Positions 24,893 through 32,895 of a stretch of 42,342 bases of DNA are shown piece after piece. The notes under the pieces are model-generated. The model was given only the letters and a program-made list of their open reading frames with translations. It had not been told where the DNA came from and did not search any database. The stretch is from positions 1-42,342 of the forward strand of contig JAJCYM010000007.1 in the NCBI GenBank assembly GCA_029262895.1, given 5' to 3'. Position 1 is the stretch's first letter. Every line of letters starts with the position of its first letter. The position numbers were made by a program, and so were the translations under genes. Origin of the DNA: Roseivirga sp. Its GTDB lineage: Bacteria > Bacteroidota > Bacteroidia > Cytophagales > Cyclobacteriaceae.

Positions 24893-25945
24893 ATGATTAA
24901 AATCCTTATGAGAAGAGACAATTGGCTTTTGATTCTTGATTACAGCATTGCCTGGACGATTGCTTTGGCTATGTATGCACTAGTCAGGGGAGTAGGGACA
25001 ATTGAGGCAGACGGTGTCCAGATGCCGATCGGCCTTGGTATGTTGCTTTCACCGGTATTTGGAACGGTATTAGGTCTGGTATTTGGCTTTTCCCAACTCA
25101 ACTTTGAACGATTATATAATCAACGGAAACCACTTTTTAAACTCATTCTGCTAAGGATAATACTGTCTCTGTTCGTATTGGTGATTGTGAGCACCTTGGC
25201 CTATGCCATTTTTAAATTAGTTCTTAATTACTCGGATTTAAGACTGATTGACTTTCTGATTGATCCCCCCATCTTCGTTTTTTATGTATATGTCCTGGCG
25301 GTCGATTTTCTGATTTCACTAATCAGGCAAGTGAGTCTGATGTTAGGAAAAGGAACTTTAAGGAAGCTCATTAAGGGACAGTTTTACATTCCAAGAGAAG
25401 AGGAACGAATTTTTATGTTTTTGGATCTTAGGTCGTCCACAGAAATGGCGGAAAGGCTCGGGCATTTTAAGTACAGTCAAATGATTCAAGACTGCTTTGA
25501 TGACCTGGCGGTGGTCACAAAAACTCAGGCCGAAATCTACCAATACGTAGGCGATGAAGCCGTGCTGACATGGACTGTTGACAATGGCCTAAAAAACGAA
25601 AACTGCGTTAAGGCCTATTTCCTTTTTCAAGAACAAATGAAAGCAAGGAAAGACCACTATGAATCCAAGTATGGGATGATCCCATTTTTCAAAGCGAGTA
25701 TAAACATTGGAAAGGTCATGGTGGCCGAGGTAGGTAAAAATAAAAAGGAAATTGCCTATCATGGCGATTGCATCAACACGACTGCTCGTATTCAAGGAAT
25801 GTGTAATGAATTTGGTAAGCGTCTGTTGATTTCTGAATATTTGAATGAGGCCTTGGGTAATCAACATGAATATCATACCGAACACATGGGACAGGTTCGG
25901 TTAAGAGGAAAGGCGGCCGATGTTGCAATCTACTCTGTCTCGTAG
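24893..25945 (+). CDS. Membrane-bound class III adenylate/guanylate cyclase
   Basis: A 350-aa protein. The N-terminal 165 residues are mostly hydrophobic and look like four or five transmembrane helices. The cyclase domain starts near residue 172: metal-binding Asp178 in FLDLRSST, Asp221 in YVGDEAV, and Asp292, Asn295 and Arg299 in HGDCINTTARI, so the metal and transition-state residues are all present. The residue that is normally the base-recognising lysine (K-x-x-G-D) is Gln217 here, while the partner position keeps Asp292, so the substrate (ATP or other) is not certain. It should produce a cyclic nucleotide in the cytoplasm in response to a membrane signal. It is monocistronic, divergent from the D-aminoacylase operon and convergent with the next gene. 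Confidence 0.88.
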   Translation: MIKILMRRDNWLLILDYSIAWTIALAMYALVRGVGTIEADGVQMPIGLGMLLSPVFGTVLGLVFGFSQLNFERLYNQRKPLFKLILLRIILSLFVLVIVSTLAYAIFKLVLNYSDLRLIDFLIDPPIFVFYVYVLAVDFLISLIRQVSLMLGKGTLRKLIKGQFYIPREEERIFMFLDLRSSTEMAERLGHFKYSQMIQDCFDDLAVVTKTQAEIYQYVGDEAVLTWTVDNGLKNENCVKAYFLFQEQMKARKDHYESKYGMIPFFKASINIGKVMVAEVGKNKKEIAYHGDCINTTARIQGMCNEFGKRLLISEYLNEALGNQHEYHTEHMGQVRLRGKAADVAIYSVS

Positions 25946-25954
25946 AATTAAGAA

Positions 25955-26617
25955 TTATTTCAAGGCAATACGGTCGATATCCGGATTCTCCAAATGTTTG
26001 GTTTCTTGAGGATAAATAAGGCTGTTAATCATAGCTTTACCAATATTAGAGGTGGTCGTGACAGATTTCATTTTTCTCATCAGAGGATAAAATGGCCAAA
26101 AGAGAATAAGCAACACGTTTACCCAGCCCGTTCTGGACTTGATCCCCTTCTCTGGAATTATAACACCAGGCCGGAAAGCATAAGCATCCTTAAAACCAGT
26201 GCAGAGTACCATGTTTTCAGCCTTGCCTTTTACTCGAGCCCACATCGATTTTCCCTGTCCAGAACCATCTGTTCCTGCTCCAGAAACAAAGTTAAAAACC
26301 ATCTCAGGATTCAATTGGTAAAGCACTTCGGCCCAATGTGCGGTTAAGTTGTAGGTGAATTTGGTATAGTCATCTTCATTCATACCGACCGATGACACAC
26401 CCAGGCTGTAGAAACAGGCATCAAATCCAGTCAATTGTTCTTTGATTGGGTTTAAGTCTAAAAAATCGGAATGGATAATCTCTTTTAGTTTTTTATGTGC
26501 AATTCCAAGAGGCCTTCTATTGACAACCAGAACAGATTCGACCCGATCACTTTCGAGGCATTCCAGTAGTATTCCCTTGCCAACCATTCCGGTTGAGCCT
26601 GTGATAATTACTTTCAT
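25955..26617 (-). CDS. NAD(P)-binding Rossmann protein, HTATIP2/atypical-SDR-like
   Basis: A 220-aa protein opening with the nucleotide-binding motif VIITGSTGMVGKGI (about residues 3-16). DACFYSLGVSS follows after the acidic strand, then FNFVSGAGTDGSG and a KGKAEN segment that places a lysine where atypical SDRs have the catalytic one. RPGVIIPEKG and a short hydrophobic stretch (VNVLLILFWPFYPL) near residue 170 follow, as in the oxidoreductase HTATIP2-like group. Probably a cytoplasmic, perhaps membrane-associated, NAD(P)-dependent enzyme with unknown substrate. It is convergent with the cyclase gene (9 nt between stops). The 264-nt gap upstream of its start shows no clear features. Confidence 0.8.
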   Translation of the reverse strand: MKVIITGSTGMVGKGILLECLESDRVESVLVVNRRPLGIAHKKLKEIIHSDFLDLNPIKEQLTGFDACFYSLGVSSVGMNEDDYTKFTYNLTAHWAEVLYQLNPEMVFNFVSGAGTDGSGQGKSMWARVKGKAENMVLCTGFKDAYAFRPGVIIPEKGIKSRTGWVNVLLILFWPFYPLMRKMKSVTTTSNIGKAMINSLIYPQETKHLENPDIDRIALK

Positions 26618-26881
26618 GAGTTTAATTTAACGCAAATAGCTCACTACTTTCATCGGCTTGAGAACTTTATGGTTGAAGTCTCATGTGATTTTCAAATGAC
26701 CGCCATTGAATTCTAAATTTAGCGCGCAGCAAGAACACTCTTTCCTTAGTATGGAAGACTAAACAAGGGATTCCCCGAGTTTTCACGCTGCTGCAATTGC
26801 CAATGATTATTGGAAGTGATCAGTAGAGTTTTAACAGACTCTTTTTGTCGGAGTTCTGTAATTTGATCAAGGGGTGCGTGG

Positions 26882-27628
26882 TTAAATTTTTCCTATAACC
26901 CTATACCCATCTTCCTTAGTGGGTATTTGAAATTCTTTCAGATCAATCACTCCGCGTATGACTTCTACAGCCTCCTTAACAGACCTAATGTTGCCTTTTT
27001 CATCAAGTTTATCACTGCGCAGCATCAGGCCTTGAGTGAATTTGCTGACATAAGAAAGGTTGGTGTTCCACCCATTAAAATGTGCATATGAACTTGGGTT
27101 TGAAATCTTTAACTCTTCCGCAATCCAGAGCCAGAATATGTCTTCAACGTCAAAATCCGGATTATTTCTTTTGACTATGTACTTTCTACATCGATATCCT
27201 AAAACCTCTATCCATTCATTAGTAATTTCTACTCTTGGCTTTTGCCAGTCTTTGACTTCCTCTTTCTCCAAAAATTCAACTGTTCTTTCTCCATGCTTAA
27301 TTTTGGCTCTCGTGAAATCCTTGGTGTTAAAAATTACGTCCGCAATTTCGATGTTTGCTTCCTTTAAAAACGTGGGAGCTTGGATTGCCTTAAACCTAAA
27401 ATCGTCACCCTTAAAAAATAGGGATGTCACGCTGTGAATTTGTCCTCTGGAGGAATGATTGAATATGACATTCCCTTCAAAATATAAATCGGGCTGAGCA
27501 CTGTTGTTTTCAGACTGAAAAGCATCAGAGAGGTTTGTGATTCCCAACGAACAAGTGAGGAGAATACAGAAGACCCTTTTAGAGAAAGAAATGTTGATTG
27601 GACACCCCATTAAATCTAAATTAGGCAT
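26882..27628 (-). CDS. Exported protein, DUF4412/GLPGLI-like
   Basis: A 248-aa protein whose N terminus (VFCILLTCSLGITNLSDAF) is a signal peptide; a start at the seventh codon (27610) is also possible. The mature part looks beta-rich: YFEGNVIFNHSS, then SLFFKGDDFRF, DVIFNTKDFTRAKI, and the motif VLGYRCRKYIVKR followed by FWLWIAEELKI. This order resembles DUF4412/GLPGLI proteins of Bacteroidota, where a G-Y-x-C-x-K motif is typical, but the match is loose. It is 33 nt downstream of the FMN glutamate-synthase-like gene on the same strand, so they may share a transcript; no functional link is evident. Confidence 0.6.
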   Translation of the reverse strand: MPNLDLMGCPINISFSKRVFCILLTCSLGITNLSDAFQSENNSAQPDLYFEGNVIFNHSSRGQIHSVTSLFFKGDDFRFKAIQAPTFLKEANIEIADVIFNTKDFTRAKIKHGERTVEFLEKEEVKDWQKPRVEITNEWIEVLGYRCRKYIVKRNNPDFDVEDIFWLWIAEELKISNPSSYAHFNGWNTNLSYVSKFTQGLMLRSDKLDEKGNIRSVKEAVEVIRGVIDLKEFQIPTKEDGYRVIGKI

Positions 27629-27661
27629 AAAATTCCATTGTTTAAACCTCTGATTTCAGCT

Positions 27662-29215
27662 TCATGAGATCAATTGACTACCGGATTCAAGGGTTAATTG
27701 TTCAACACCATCAAATTTTACTGGGACCTTATCATAATTGTAGACCTCCTTGAGGGAGGTAGTATAGTTATTATCCCCCATGCTCATATTTACATCTTCC
27801 ATGGTCAATTGTGCAGGATGCTCGTACCCACTAGCATGTGTAATCTCAAGGATTTCCTTTCTAAGTGTTTTTACATAATTGTAGAAGCGTTCTGATTTTA
27901 AGGTCGGGTCCACTCCACCCTGAAGCCACTTGCTCTGGGTTGCAATTCCAGCAGGACATGTGTTTGTATGGCAAACCTGGGCTTGAATACAGCCAATAGA
28001 CATCATGGCTTCTCGTGCCACATTGATCAGGTCCGCACCAAGTGCAAATGCCATTATTGAGGAAGATGGGAAGCCCAGCTTACCGGAAGCGATAAATACT
28101 ACGCGGTTAGCAAGTCCTTTTTTGGCAAAGATCTGGTAAACCTGTGTGAATCCAAAAATAAATGGAAGTGACACGTGGTTTGCAAAAGAGGGAGGCGCAG
28201 CGCCAGTTCCCCCTTCACCACCATCAATAGTGATAAAGTCAGGGCCAGTGCCTTTTTCCAACATCAAGTCTGTCAACTCTTCCCACATTTCCATTTTTCC
28301 CACGGCCGATTTGAAACCAACCGGGAGCCCTGTGTTATTGGCAATGTCCTCCATAAAATTCAAGAGCTCTGGAATGTTGGAAAATGCACTGTGACTTGCC
28401 GGAGACAATACATCCTGCCCGAGTGGAATACCCCTTATTTCTGCAATCTCTTTGGTGATTTTTGAAGCAGGGAGCACTCCTCCTTTTCCGGGCTTGGCAC
28501 CTTGAGATAATTTGACCTCTATGGCACGGATGTATTCATGCTTATCGACTAAGGCCTTCATTTTCTCCATAGAGAATCCGCCATCTTCACTACGGATACC
28601 AAAATAGGCTGTACCAAAGTGGAAAACTATATCTGAGCCATGTTGATGGTGTTTAGACAGCGAGCCTTCACCGGTATTGTGATAACAACCTGCTTTTTTA
28701 GCGCCTTTATTTAGAGATTCAATGGCTTTAGCAGAAAGAGACCCATAACTCATGGCTGAAATGTTGACAATGGATTTTGGTCGGAAGGGACGCTTTCGAT
28801 TATTGTATTTCCCCATTACTTTGGCGCAAGGCACCAGGTCAACCTGGGTTTTGTTGGGATGATTGTCAGGAACCGTATATGGGATCATGCTGGGCTTAAT
28901 AAAAATAAAGCCCGGAGCATACTGGTCTTGATCTGTTCCAAAACCCTGGTAGTTGTTTTGCCTTTTGGAAGAAGCGTAAACCCAGGAACGCTGGCTACGG
29001 TTGAATGGTAGTTCTTCGCGATTGTTCGCTACAATATATTGTCGCAGTTCAGGACCAATTTTTTCCAGCATATATCGCAAATGGCCAACTAGCGGAAAGT
29101 TATGACTGATGGTGTGTTTCTTTTGAAGAATGTCTCTTAGCGTAATTAGAAACAAACCGATAAGTACCCATCCCCACCAGGGAATGCTAGCTAAGAATAC
29201 CTGGACTTCATCCAT
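27662..29215 (-). CDS. FMN-binding glutamate-synthase-family protein
   Basis: A 517-aa protein with an N-terminal transmembrane helix (WWGWVLIGLFLITL) followed by the FMN/Fe-S domain of glutamate synthase (Glu_synthase). Visible features are NISAMSYGSLSAKAIESLN, the barrel segment VKLSQGAKPGKGGVLPASK, DFITIDGGEGGTGAAP for phosphate/FMN binding, and the cysteine cluster CIQAQVCHTNTCPAG for a 3Fe-4S centre. The glutaminase and GXGXG domains of full-size GltB are absent, as is normal for this stand-alone family. It may oxidise or reduce a substrate at the inner membrane; glutamate synthesis is not shown. A small inverted repeat (CTTCAAA/TTTGAAG) lies just upstream. Confidence 0.9.
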   Translation of the reverse strand: MDEVQVFLASIPWWGWVLIGLFLITLRDILQKKHTISHNFPLVGHLRYMLEKIGPELRQYIVANNREELPFNRSQRSWVYASSKRQNNYQGFGTDQDQYAPGFIFIKPSMIPYTVPDNHPNKTQVDLVPCAKVMGKYNNRKRPFRPKSIVNISAMSYGSLSAKAIESLNKGAKKAGCYHNTGEGSLSKHHQHGSDIVFHFGTAYFGIRSEDGGFSMEKMKALVDKHEYIRAIEVKLSQGAKPGKGGVLPASKITKEIAEIRGIPLGQDVLSPASHSAFSNIPELLNFMEDIANNTGLPVGFKSAVGKMEMWEELTDLMLEKGTGPDFITIDGGEGGTGAAPPSFANHVSLPFIFGFTQVYQIFAKKGLANRVVFIASGKLGFPSSSIMAFALGADLINVAREAMMSIGCIQAQVCHTNTCPAGIATQSKWLQGGVDPTLKSERFYNYVKTLRKEILEITHASGYEHPAQLTMEDVNMSMGDNNYTTSLKEVYNYDKVPVKFDGVEQLTLESGSQLIS

Positions 29216-29387
29216 TGTAGAAAAATTTAATGACCTTCAAATTAGTTGTTTTTTTGAAGAGCCTGTTTGAATTGTGAGGTTTATGAAAGGAATACGACCC
29301 TCGAGGGTATATGGCTGCTTTGGTATTGATCTGATCAGACCTTCTTGCGCACAAGATTAGGAGCCGATTTCTTAATAGAATGTTTGT

Positions 29388-30011
29388 TTAGCTGATCTCC
29401 AAAATGCCTTTTGGTGTACCGATTTTTGCCTTAAGTCCCGGAGTATTGCCTTTCTCAATTTTCAGGCTGATTCCGAGAATTCTGAGAATATCTTGGCTGA
29501 CTGATGGATTTGGATGTGTAGCAGTTAAGGACTTCAACTCGCAGCCTTTAGGGAGTGTGGGAGTGGGATTGCCTTGTTTGCCCCAATCAATGAGGAACGG
29601 AATCAAGCCATCAGCCAGTATCACATTTGGATCGCTGAGTGCCCATTGAAGAAGGTGGCCATCGGTAGTTTGCCTTTGGCCTTTCAGGATTTCACCGATA
29701 TCAACTCCCAATGACAATACCTTTGCTCTGACTTCTTCTAAACTTCCTCTAGCAACGGCCCATCGAAATAGCCTGGGCCTTTGCAACTTGTCTAAATCCA
29801 TCCAGACTCTTTCTACGGTTTGATTGGGGTCTGGTGCTATAATTTCAAGGTAGGAAGAATCTCCAAGAGCAAGTAGTGCATTGTGAGTACCCAGTCCGGG
29901 GTGGCTACCTCCGATTGCAGGTTTCACTCCGGTTAGTTGATGGATGTGTGCTATACCGTCTTCTAGGTTGGGAACACCATAAAGGAGATGGTCGATTGGG
30001 AGGTTCAGCAT
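29388..30011 (-). CDS. Glyoxalase-like (VOC superfamily) protein
   Basis: A 207-aa cytoplasmic protein without signal peptide. IDHLLYGVPNLEDGIAHIHQLTGVKPAIGGSHPGLGTHNALLALG-type spacing (split here: IDHLLYGVPNLEDGI, HPGLGTHNALLALGDSSYLE) matches the PF13468 glyoxalase-like domain. LIPFLIDWG and THPNPS follow where that family has them. VOC proteins bind a metal between two half-sites; His and Glu candidates are His8 and the Glu of YLEII. Substrate is unknown. It is preceded by a 334-nt repeat-containing gap and may be transcribed with the downstream FMN protein (172 nt apart), which is uncertain. Confidence 0.85.
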   Translation of the reverse strand: MLNLPIDHLLYGVPNLEDGIAHIHQLTGVKPAIGGSHPGLGTHNALLALGDSSYLEIIAPDPNQTVERVWMDLDKLQRPRLFRWAVARGSLEEVRAKVLSLGVDIGEILKGQRQTTDGHLLQWALSDPNVILADGLIPFLIDWGKQGNPTPTLPKGCELKSLTATHPNPSVSQDILRILGISLKIEKGNTPGLKAKIGTPKGILEIS

Positions 30012-30092
30012 GGGGAGGAGGCAGTTAAATTAATGTGAATTCGAAATAATCAATTTATTAAAAAACTGGTTTTCTATATAGTAACAATTATC

Positions 30093-30190
30093 GGTCATCC
30101 CGTAGGGATCTTTTTCAGCAGTAAAAGTCAAATTTGCTCATAAACGTGAAAAGATTTCTCCGTCCCTAAAACTCGGGACTGCGAAATGAC
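30093..30190. repeat. Composite intergenic palindromic repeat
   Basis: The segment is bounded by GGTCAT and AATGAC. It contains a small hairpin ATCCC-gta-GGGAT (30097-30109) followed by CTTTTTC, and a second imperfect hairpin at 30153-30190 with GTCCC/GGGAC inner and ATTTC/GAAAT outer arms. It contains no open frame and looks like a dispersed non-coding repeat. Together with the hairpin at 30292 it fills most of the 334-nt gap. Confidence 0.5.
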
Positions 30191-30291
30191 TGCAGGATGG
30201 TTATTCTTAAAGCAGGGGAGCTTTCTTATCCCGAACTCACGTTAAATTAGAATCTGTCAATGACATTTATAAAAGTTGGTGAGCCACAAAC

Positions 30292-30328
30292 AGAACGTCA
30301 TTCCTGACTAGGTTGGGAATGACGTTCT
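30292..30328 (-). terminator. Strong hairpin downstream of the metalloprotease gene
   Basis: Arms AGAACGTCATTCC (30292-30304) and GGAATGACGTTCT (30316-30328) pair perfectly over 13 bp with an 11-nt loop, 17 nt beyond the stop of the minus-strand gene ending at 30346. The tail on that strand is TGTTTGTGG. Its GTCATT/AATGAC ends suggest it derives from the same repeat family as 30093-30190, co-opted as a terminator. Confidence 0.6.
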
Positions 30329-30345
30329 AATTAGGCTATGCTTCG

Positions 30346-32781
30346 TTAGTTCCAGCTAAAATTGCACCACATCTGCAGGTCTGTTCCGATTGGAGAACCA
30401 GCAGGAGGTGTTAGCGCATTGCCGGGCTTAACTTCTTGCATATTGTTCATGAATTGCTGAATCCTTACCGAAATGCCAAGCAAGAAGGCTTGGTCAGCTT
30501 TTCCAGCGTTTTGCATTTTTTGAGCACTGGACATCACAATGTTTTGGAGGCCGTAAAGTCCAACGTTTCGAGCTTGCGCAGAAGCTTGCCCGCTTTGCGC
30601 TAATTTCATCAAACCGTTGATCAATTGATCCGCAACCATACGCTGCAATTCACGCTCGTAGCCTGTATATTCGCCACCCATTGCGGCATTTTGAAGTGCC
30701 TCAAATACATCTATCAAGCCTAATTGGCTCGCGTCCATAGCCTTTTGCTGAACCAACCTTGTGGCTCTTTGCGGGTTGAGCATAAAACCGATTACGGCCC
30801 CTGCAATACTCTCGCCTGGTGCCACCGGATCAAACATCACTCCGGTTCTGACATTGAAAGTCTCTCTTGACCTTCCATAGCCTGGAGGTCGTGGAGGGAT
30901 CATATCAAGAATGTGCTGTGGAAAAGAGAGATTGGCAGGATCAATTACACTCATTAATGAAGCTAACGCTGCTTGTTGTTCTTCAGCCGGAACCACTCTG
31001 GGTGCGGGTTGTGAATCGCCTCGAAGCGTATAGCTATAGTAGGAGCCGCCCAAGACTTTGGTTGCCGCTTCTAGTTGATACCTGTGAATCATATACATCG
31101 GTACAAGTACTTCCTCTAAAGTAGCCATGGGTGCTCCCACAGGAATGTTCTTTTCTGAGAAGTTGGTCAATACCGCTTTTCTGATGCCCATTAATCGGTT
31201 TAATTCGTCAGCAGGGCTTTTTCCATTGTCCCATAAATGGGAATAGGGGTGGGCACCACCGGGAGCCCGTGCATCTTGGTCGGAAATGTTATAAAGGCCA
31301 TCAGCAAATTGCTTTTCCATCAGCTTGTTCAATTCTTCGGCTTCATTTGCCCTTGGAGGAAAGTGACTGTAGCCCCAGGTTACGGCAGCCTTATCCCAAT
31401 CTCCTATACCCACAGCATAGGCATCGTCTAACTCAATTTTACCATTGTTCTCTTTGATTAGGGGGTGAGGATAATCCATCACAGAAGCCCTGTCATTGAA
31501 GCTTGAGGCGTAGTTATGATTGATTCCTATAGTATGACCAATTTCATGAGCTGATAACTGACGTAATCGCGCCAAGGCCATTTTCAAAAGCGCTGGGTCA
31601 GGGGTGGTTCCGTTTTCATAAGGCGTTAAAAGTCCCTGAGCAATTAGAAAGTCCTGGCGAACTCTCAAGGAGCCTAAGCTAACATGACCTTTCAATATTT
31701 CCCCTGTTCTTGGATCAGCTATGGAAGAACCATAAGACCACCCACGTGTTGATCGGTGTACCCATTGTATTACATTATACCTTACGTCAAGATTGTCGGC
31801 ACCCTCTGGCATTTCTCTAACATCAAAGGCATTTCTATATCCAGCAGCTTCAAAGGCTTGGTTCCACCATTTCCCACCCTCAATCAACGCACTTTTGATA
31901 GGCTCAGGAGCTCCTCTGTCTACATAGTAAATTATTGGCTCAACGGCTTCACTTACTCTCGCTCTCGGATTCTTTTTTTCTAAACGATGCCTTCTGATCC
32001 ATTTTTTTGTGATGTTTGATTCAATTGGAGTAGCATAGTCTAAATAGGAAATAGCCTGAAATCCTGAGCGAGGATCATGTAGCCTTGGCTTATAATTGTC
32101 ATCTGGAAGTTCAATAAATGAATGGTGAGTCCTTACGGTCACCGCATCTGCACTAGGGGTCACACTTCTAATAAAGCGCCCTGTTGGGGTTCCTGCAAAG
32201 GTCAGTGTTGCCTCAAACTCCGAGTTCTTAGGAAAATTCTTGAGCATAGCAGGGTAGATGGCCGAGCGATTAGCATCTAATCTGTAGGTGCCCTCTCTTC
32301 TTAACCTTCCCGCTACACCATGTGAATCACGCATGAGGAAAGAAGTAATGTCAATTAGAATCTTACCGTTTTCCTCTGCCCCAACCTTAAAGCCAGCCAG
32401 AACTGATTCAGCAAATGCCTGATCTACCGAATTGACTTCATCCTGGTTATCACTAACTGCCCTGTACCTATAGTTGGGTTGTACTAACATAACTTTAGGA
32501 CCAACGCGTCTAAATTCCACGATACGAGTTCCTCCAAGTTGACCTCTGTCTAAACCAATGTCATTGGAGCCCACACCTGCGGCCAAGGCATTCATATAGA
32601 GAAATTCCTGATTTAGATTCTCAATTTCCAACCAAACCTTCCCGGTTTTGGCATCCCAGTAATAATCGAAATAACCTTCTTTTTTGGTCATTCCATCAGT
32701 GATTTCAGAGATGGTTTTCTGGGCAAAAATACTCGTGCTAACCAAGGTGATTATCAGAGCGAAGAATAGCTTTTTATACAT
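30346..32781 (-). CDS. Exported zinc metalloprotease, metzincin-like (DUF5117/DUF4953-type)
   Basis: The open frame runs back to 32910, but the ATG at 32781 is chosen because it begins a clean signal peptide (MYKKLFFALIITLVSTSIFAQ) and leaves room for a divergent promoter; this gives 811 aa. The zinc motif HEIGHTIGINH (His412, Glu413, His416, His422) is the extended metzincin HExxHxxGxxH form, followed by SVMDYPHP as Met-turn. Upstream, FLYMNALAAGVGSNDIGLDRG and VRTHHSFIELPDDNYKPR match the DUF5117-type N-terminal region of Bacteroidota proteases. A periplasmic or secreted peptidase is expected. It is divergent from an S9 peptidase gene. Substrate is unknown; the protein has no visible sorting domain at its C terminus. 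Confidence 0.9.
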   Translation of the reverse strand: MYKKLFFALIITLVSTSIFAQKTISEITDGMTKKEGYFDYYWDAKTGKVWLEIENLNQEFLYMNALAAGVGSNDIGLDRGQLGGTRIVEFRRVGPKVMLVQPNYRYRAVSDNQDEVNSVDQAFAESVLAGFKVGAEENGKILIDITSFLMRDSHGVAGRLRREGTYRLDANRSAIYPAMLKNFPKNSEFEATLTFAGTPTGRFIRSVTPSADAVTVRTHHSFIELPDDNYKPRLHDPRSGFQAISYLDYATPIESNITKKWIRRHRLEKKNPRARVSEAVEPIIYYVDRGAPEPIKSALIEGGKWWNQAFEAAGYRNAFDVREMPEGADNLDVRYNVIQWVHRSTRGWSYGSSIADPRTGEILKGHVSLGSLRVRQDFLIAQGLLTPYENGTTPDPALLKMALARLRQLSAHEIGHTIGINHNYASSFNDRASVMDYPHPLIKENNGKIELDDAYAVGIGDWDKAAVTWGYSHFPPRANEAEELNKLMEKQFADGLYNISDQDARAPGGAHPYSHLWDNGKSPADELNRLMGIRKAVLTNFSEKNIPVGAPMATLEEVLVPMYMIHRYQLEAATKVLGGSYYSYTLRGDSQPAPRVVPAEEQQAALASLMSVIDPANLSFPQHILDMIPPRPPGYGRSRETFNVRTGVMFDPVAPGESIAGAVIGFMLNPQRATRLVQQKAMDASQLGLIDVFEALQNAAMGGEYTGYERELQRMVADQLINGLMKLAQSGQASAQARNVGLYGLQNIVMSSAQKMQNAGKADQAFLLGISVRIQQFMNNMQEVKPGNALTPPAGSPIGTDLQMWCNFSWN

Positions 32782-32831
32782 GATGTTGATGCTTTTGATT
32801 ATCTGAAGTGAAGCCTTCAATATAAGAAGAC

Positions 32832-32861
32832 TTTCAATACCGCCCCATACTTTTATATTTG
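32832..32861 (+). promoter_or_regulatory. Promoter of the S9 peptidase gene
   Basis: TATATTTG (32854-32861) is a perfect TAnnTTTG -7 element. TTTC (32832-32835) is a near-match to -33 TTTG with 18 nt between. It lies 34 nt before the ATG at 32896, in the 114-nt gap shared with the divergent metalloprotease gene. Confidence 0.6.
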
Positions 32862-32895
32862 TGTGGCTTCCTATTAAAAAACCAACAGAAATGCT

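Noticed and set aside
28146-28465. Overlapping 82- and 96-aa plus-strand frames
   Set aside because: They lie antisense within the well-supported FMN glutamate-synthase-like gene and have no own promoter or recognisable domain.
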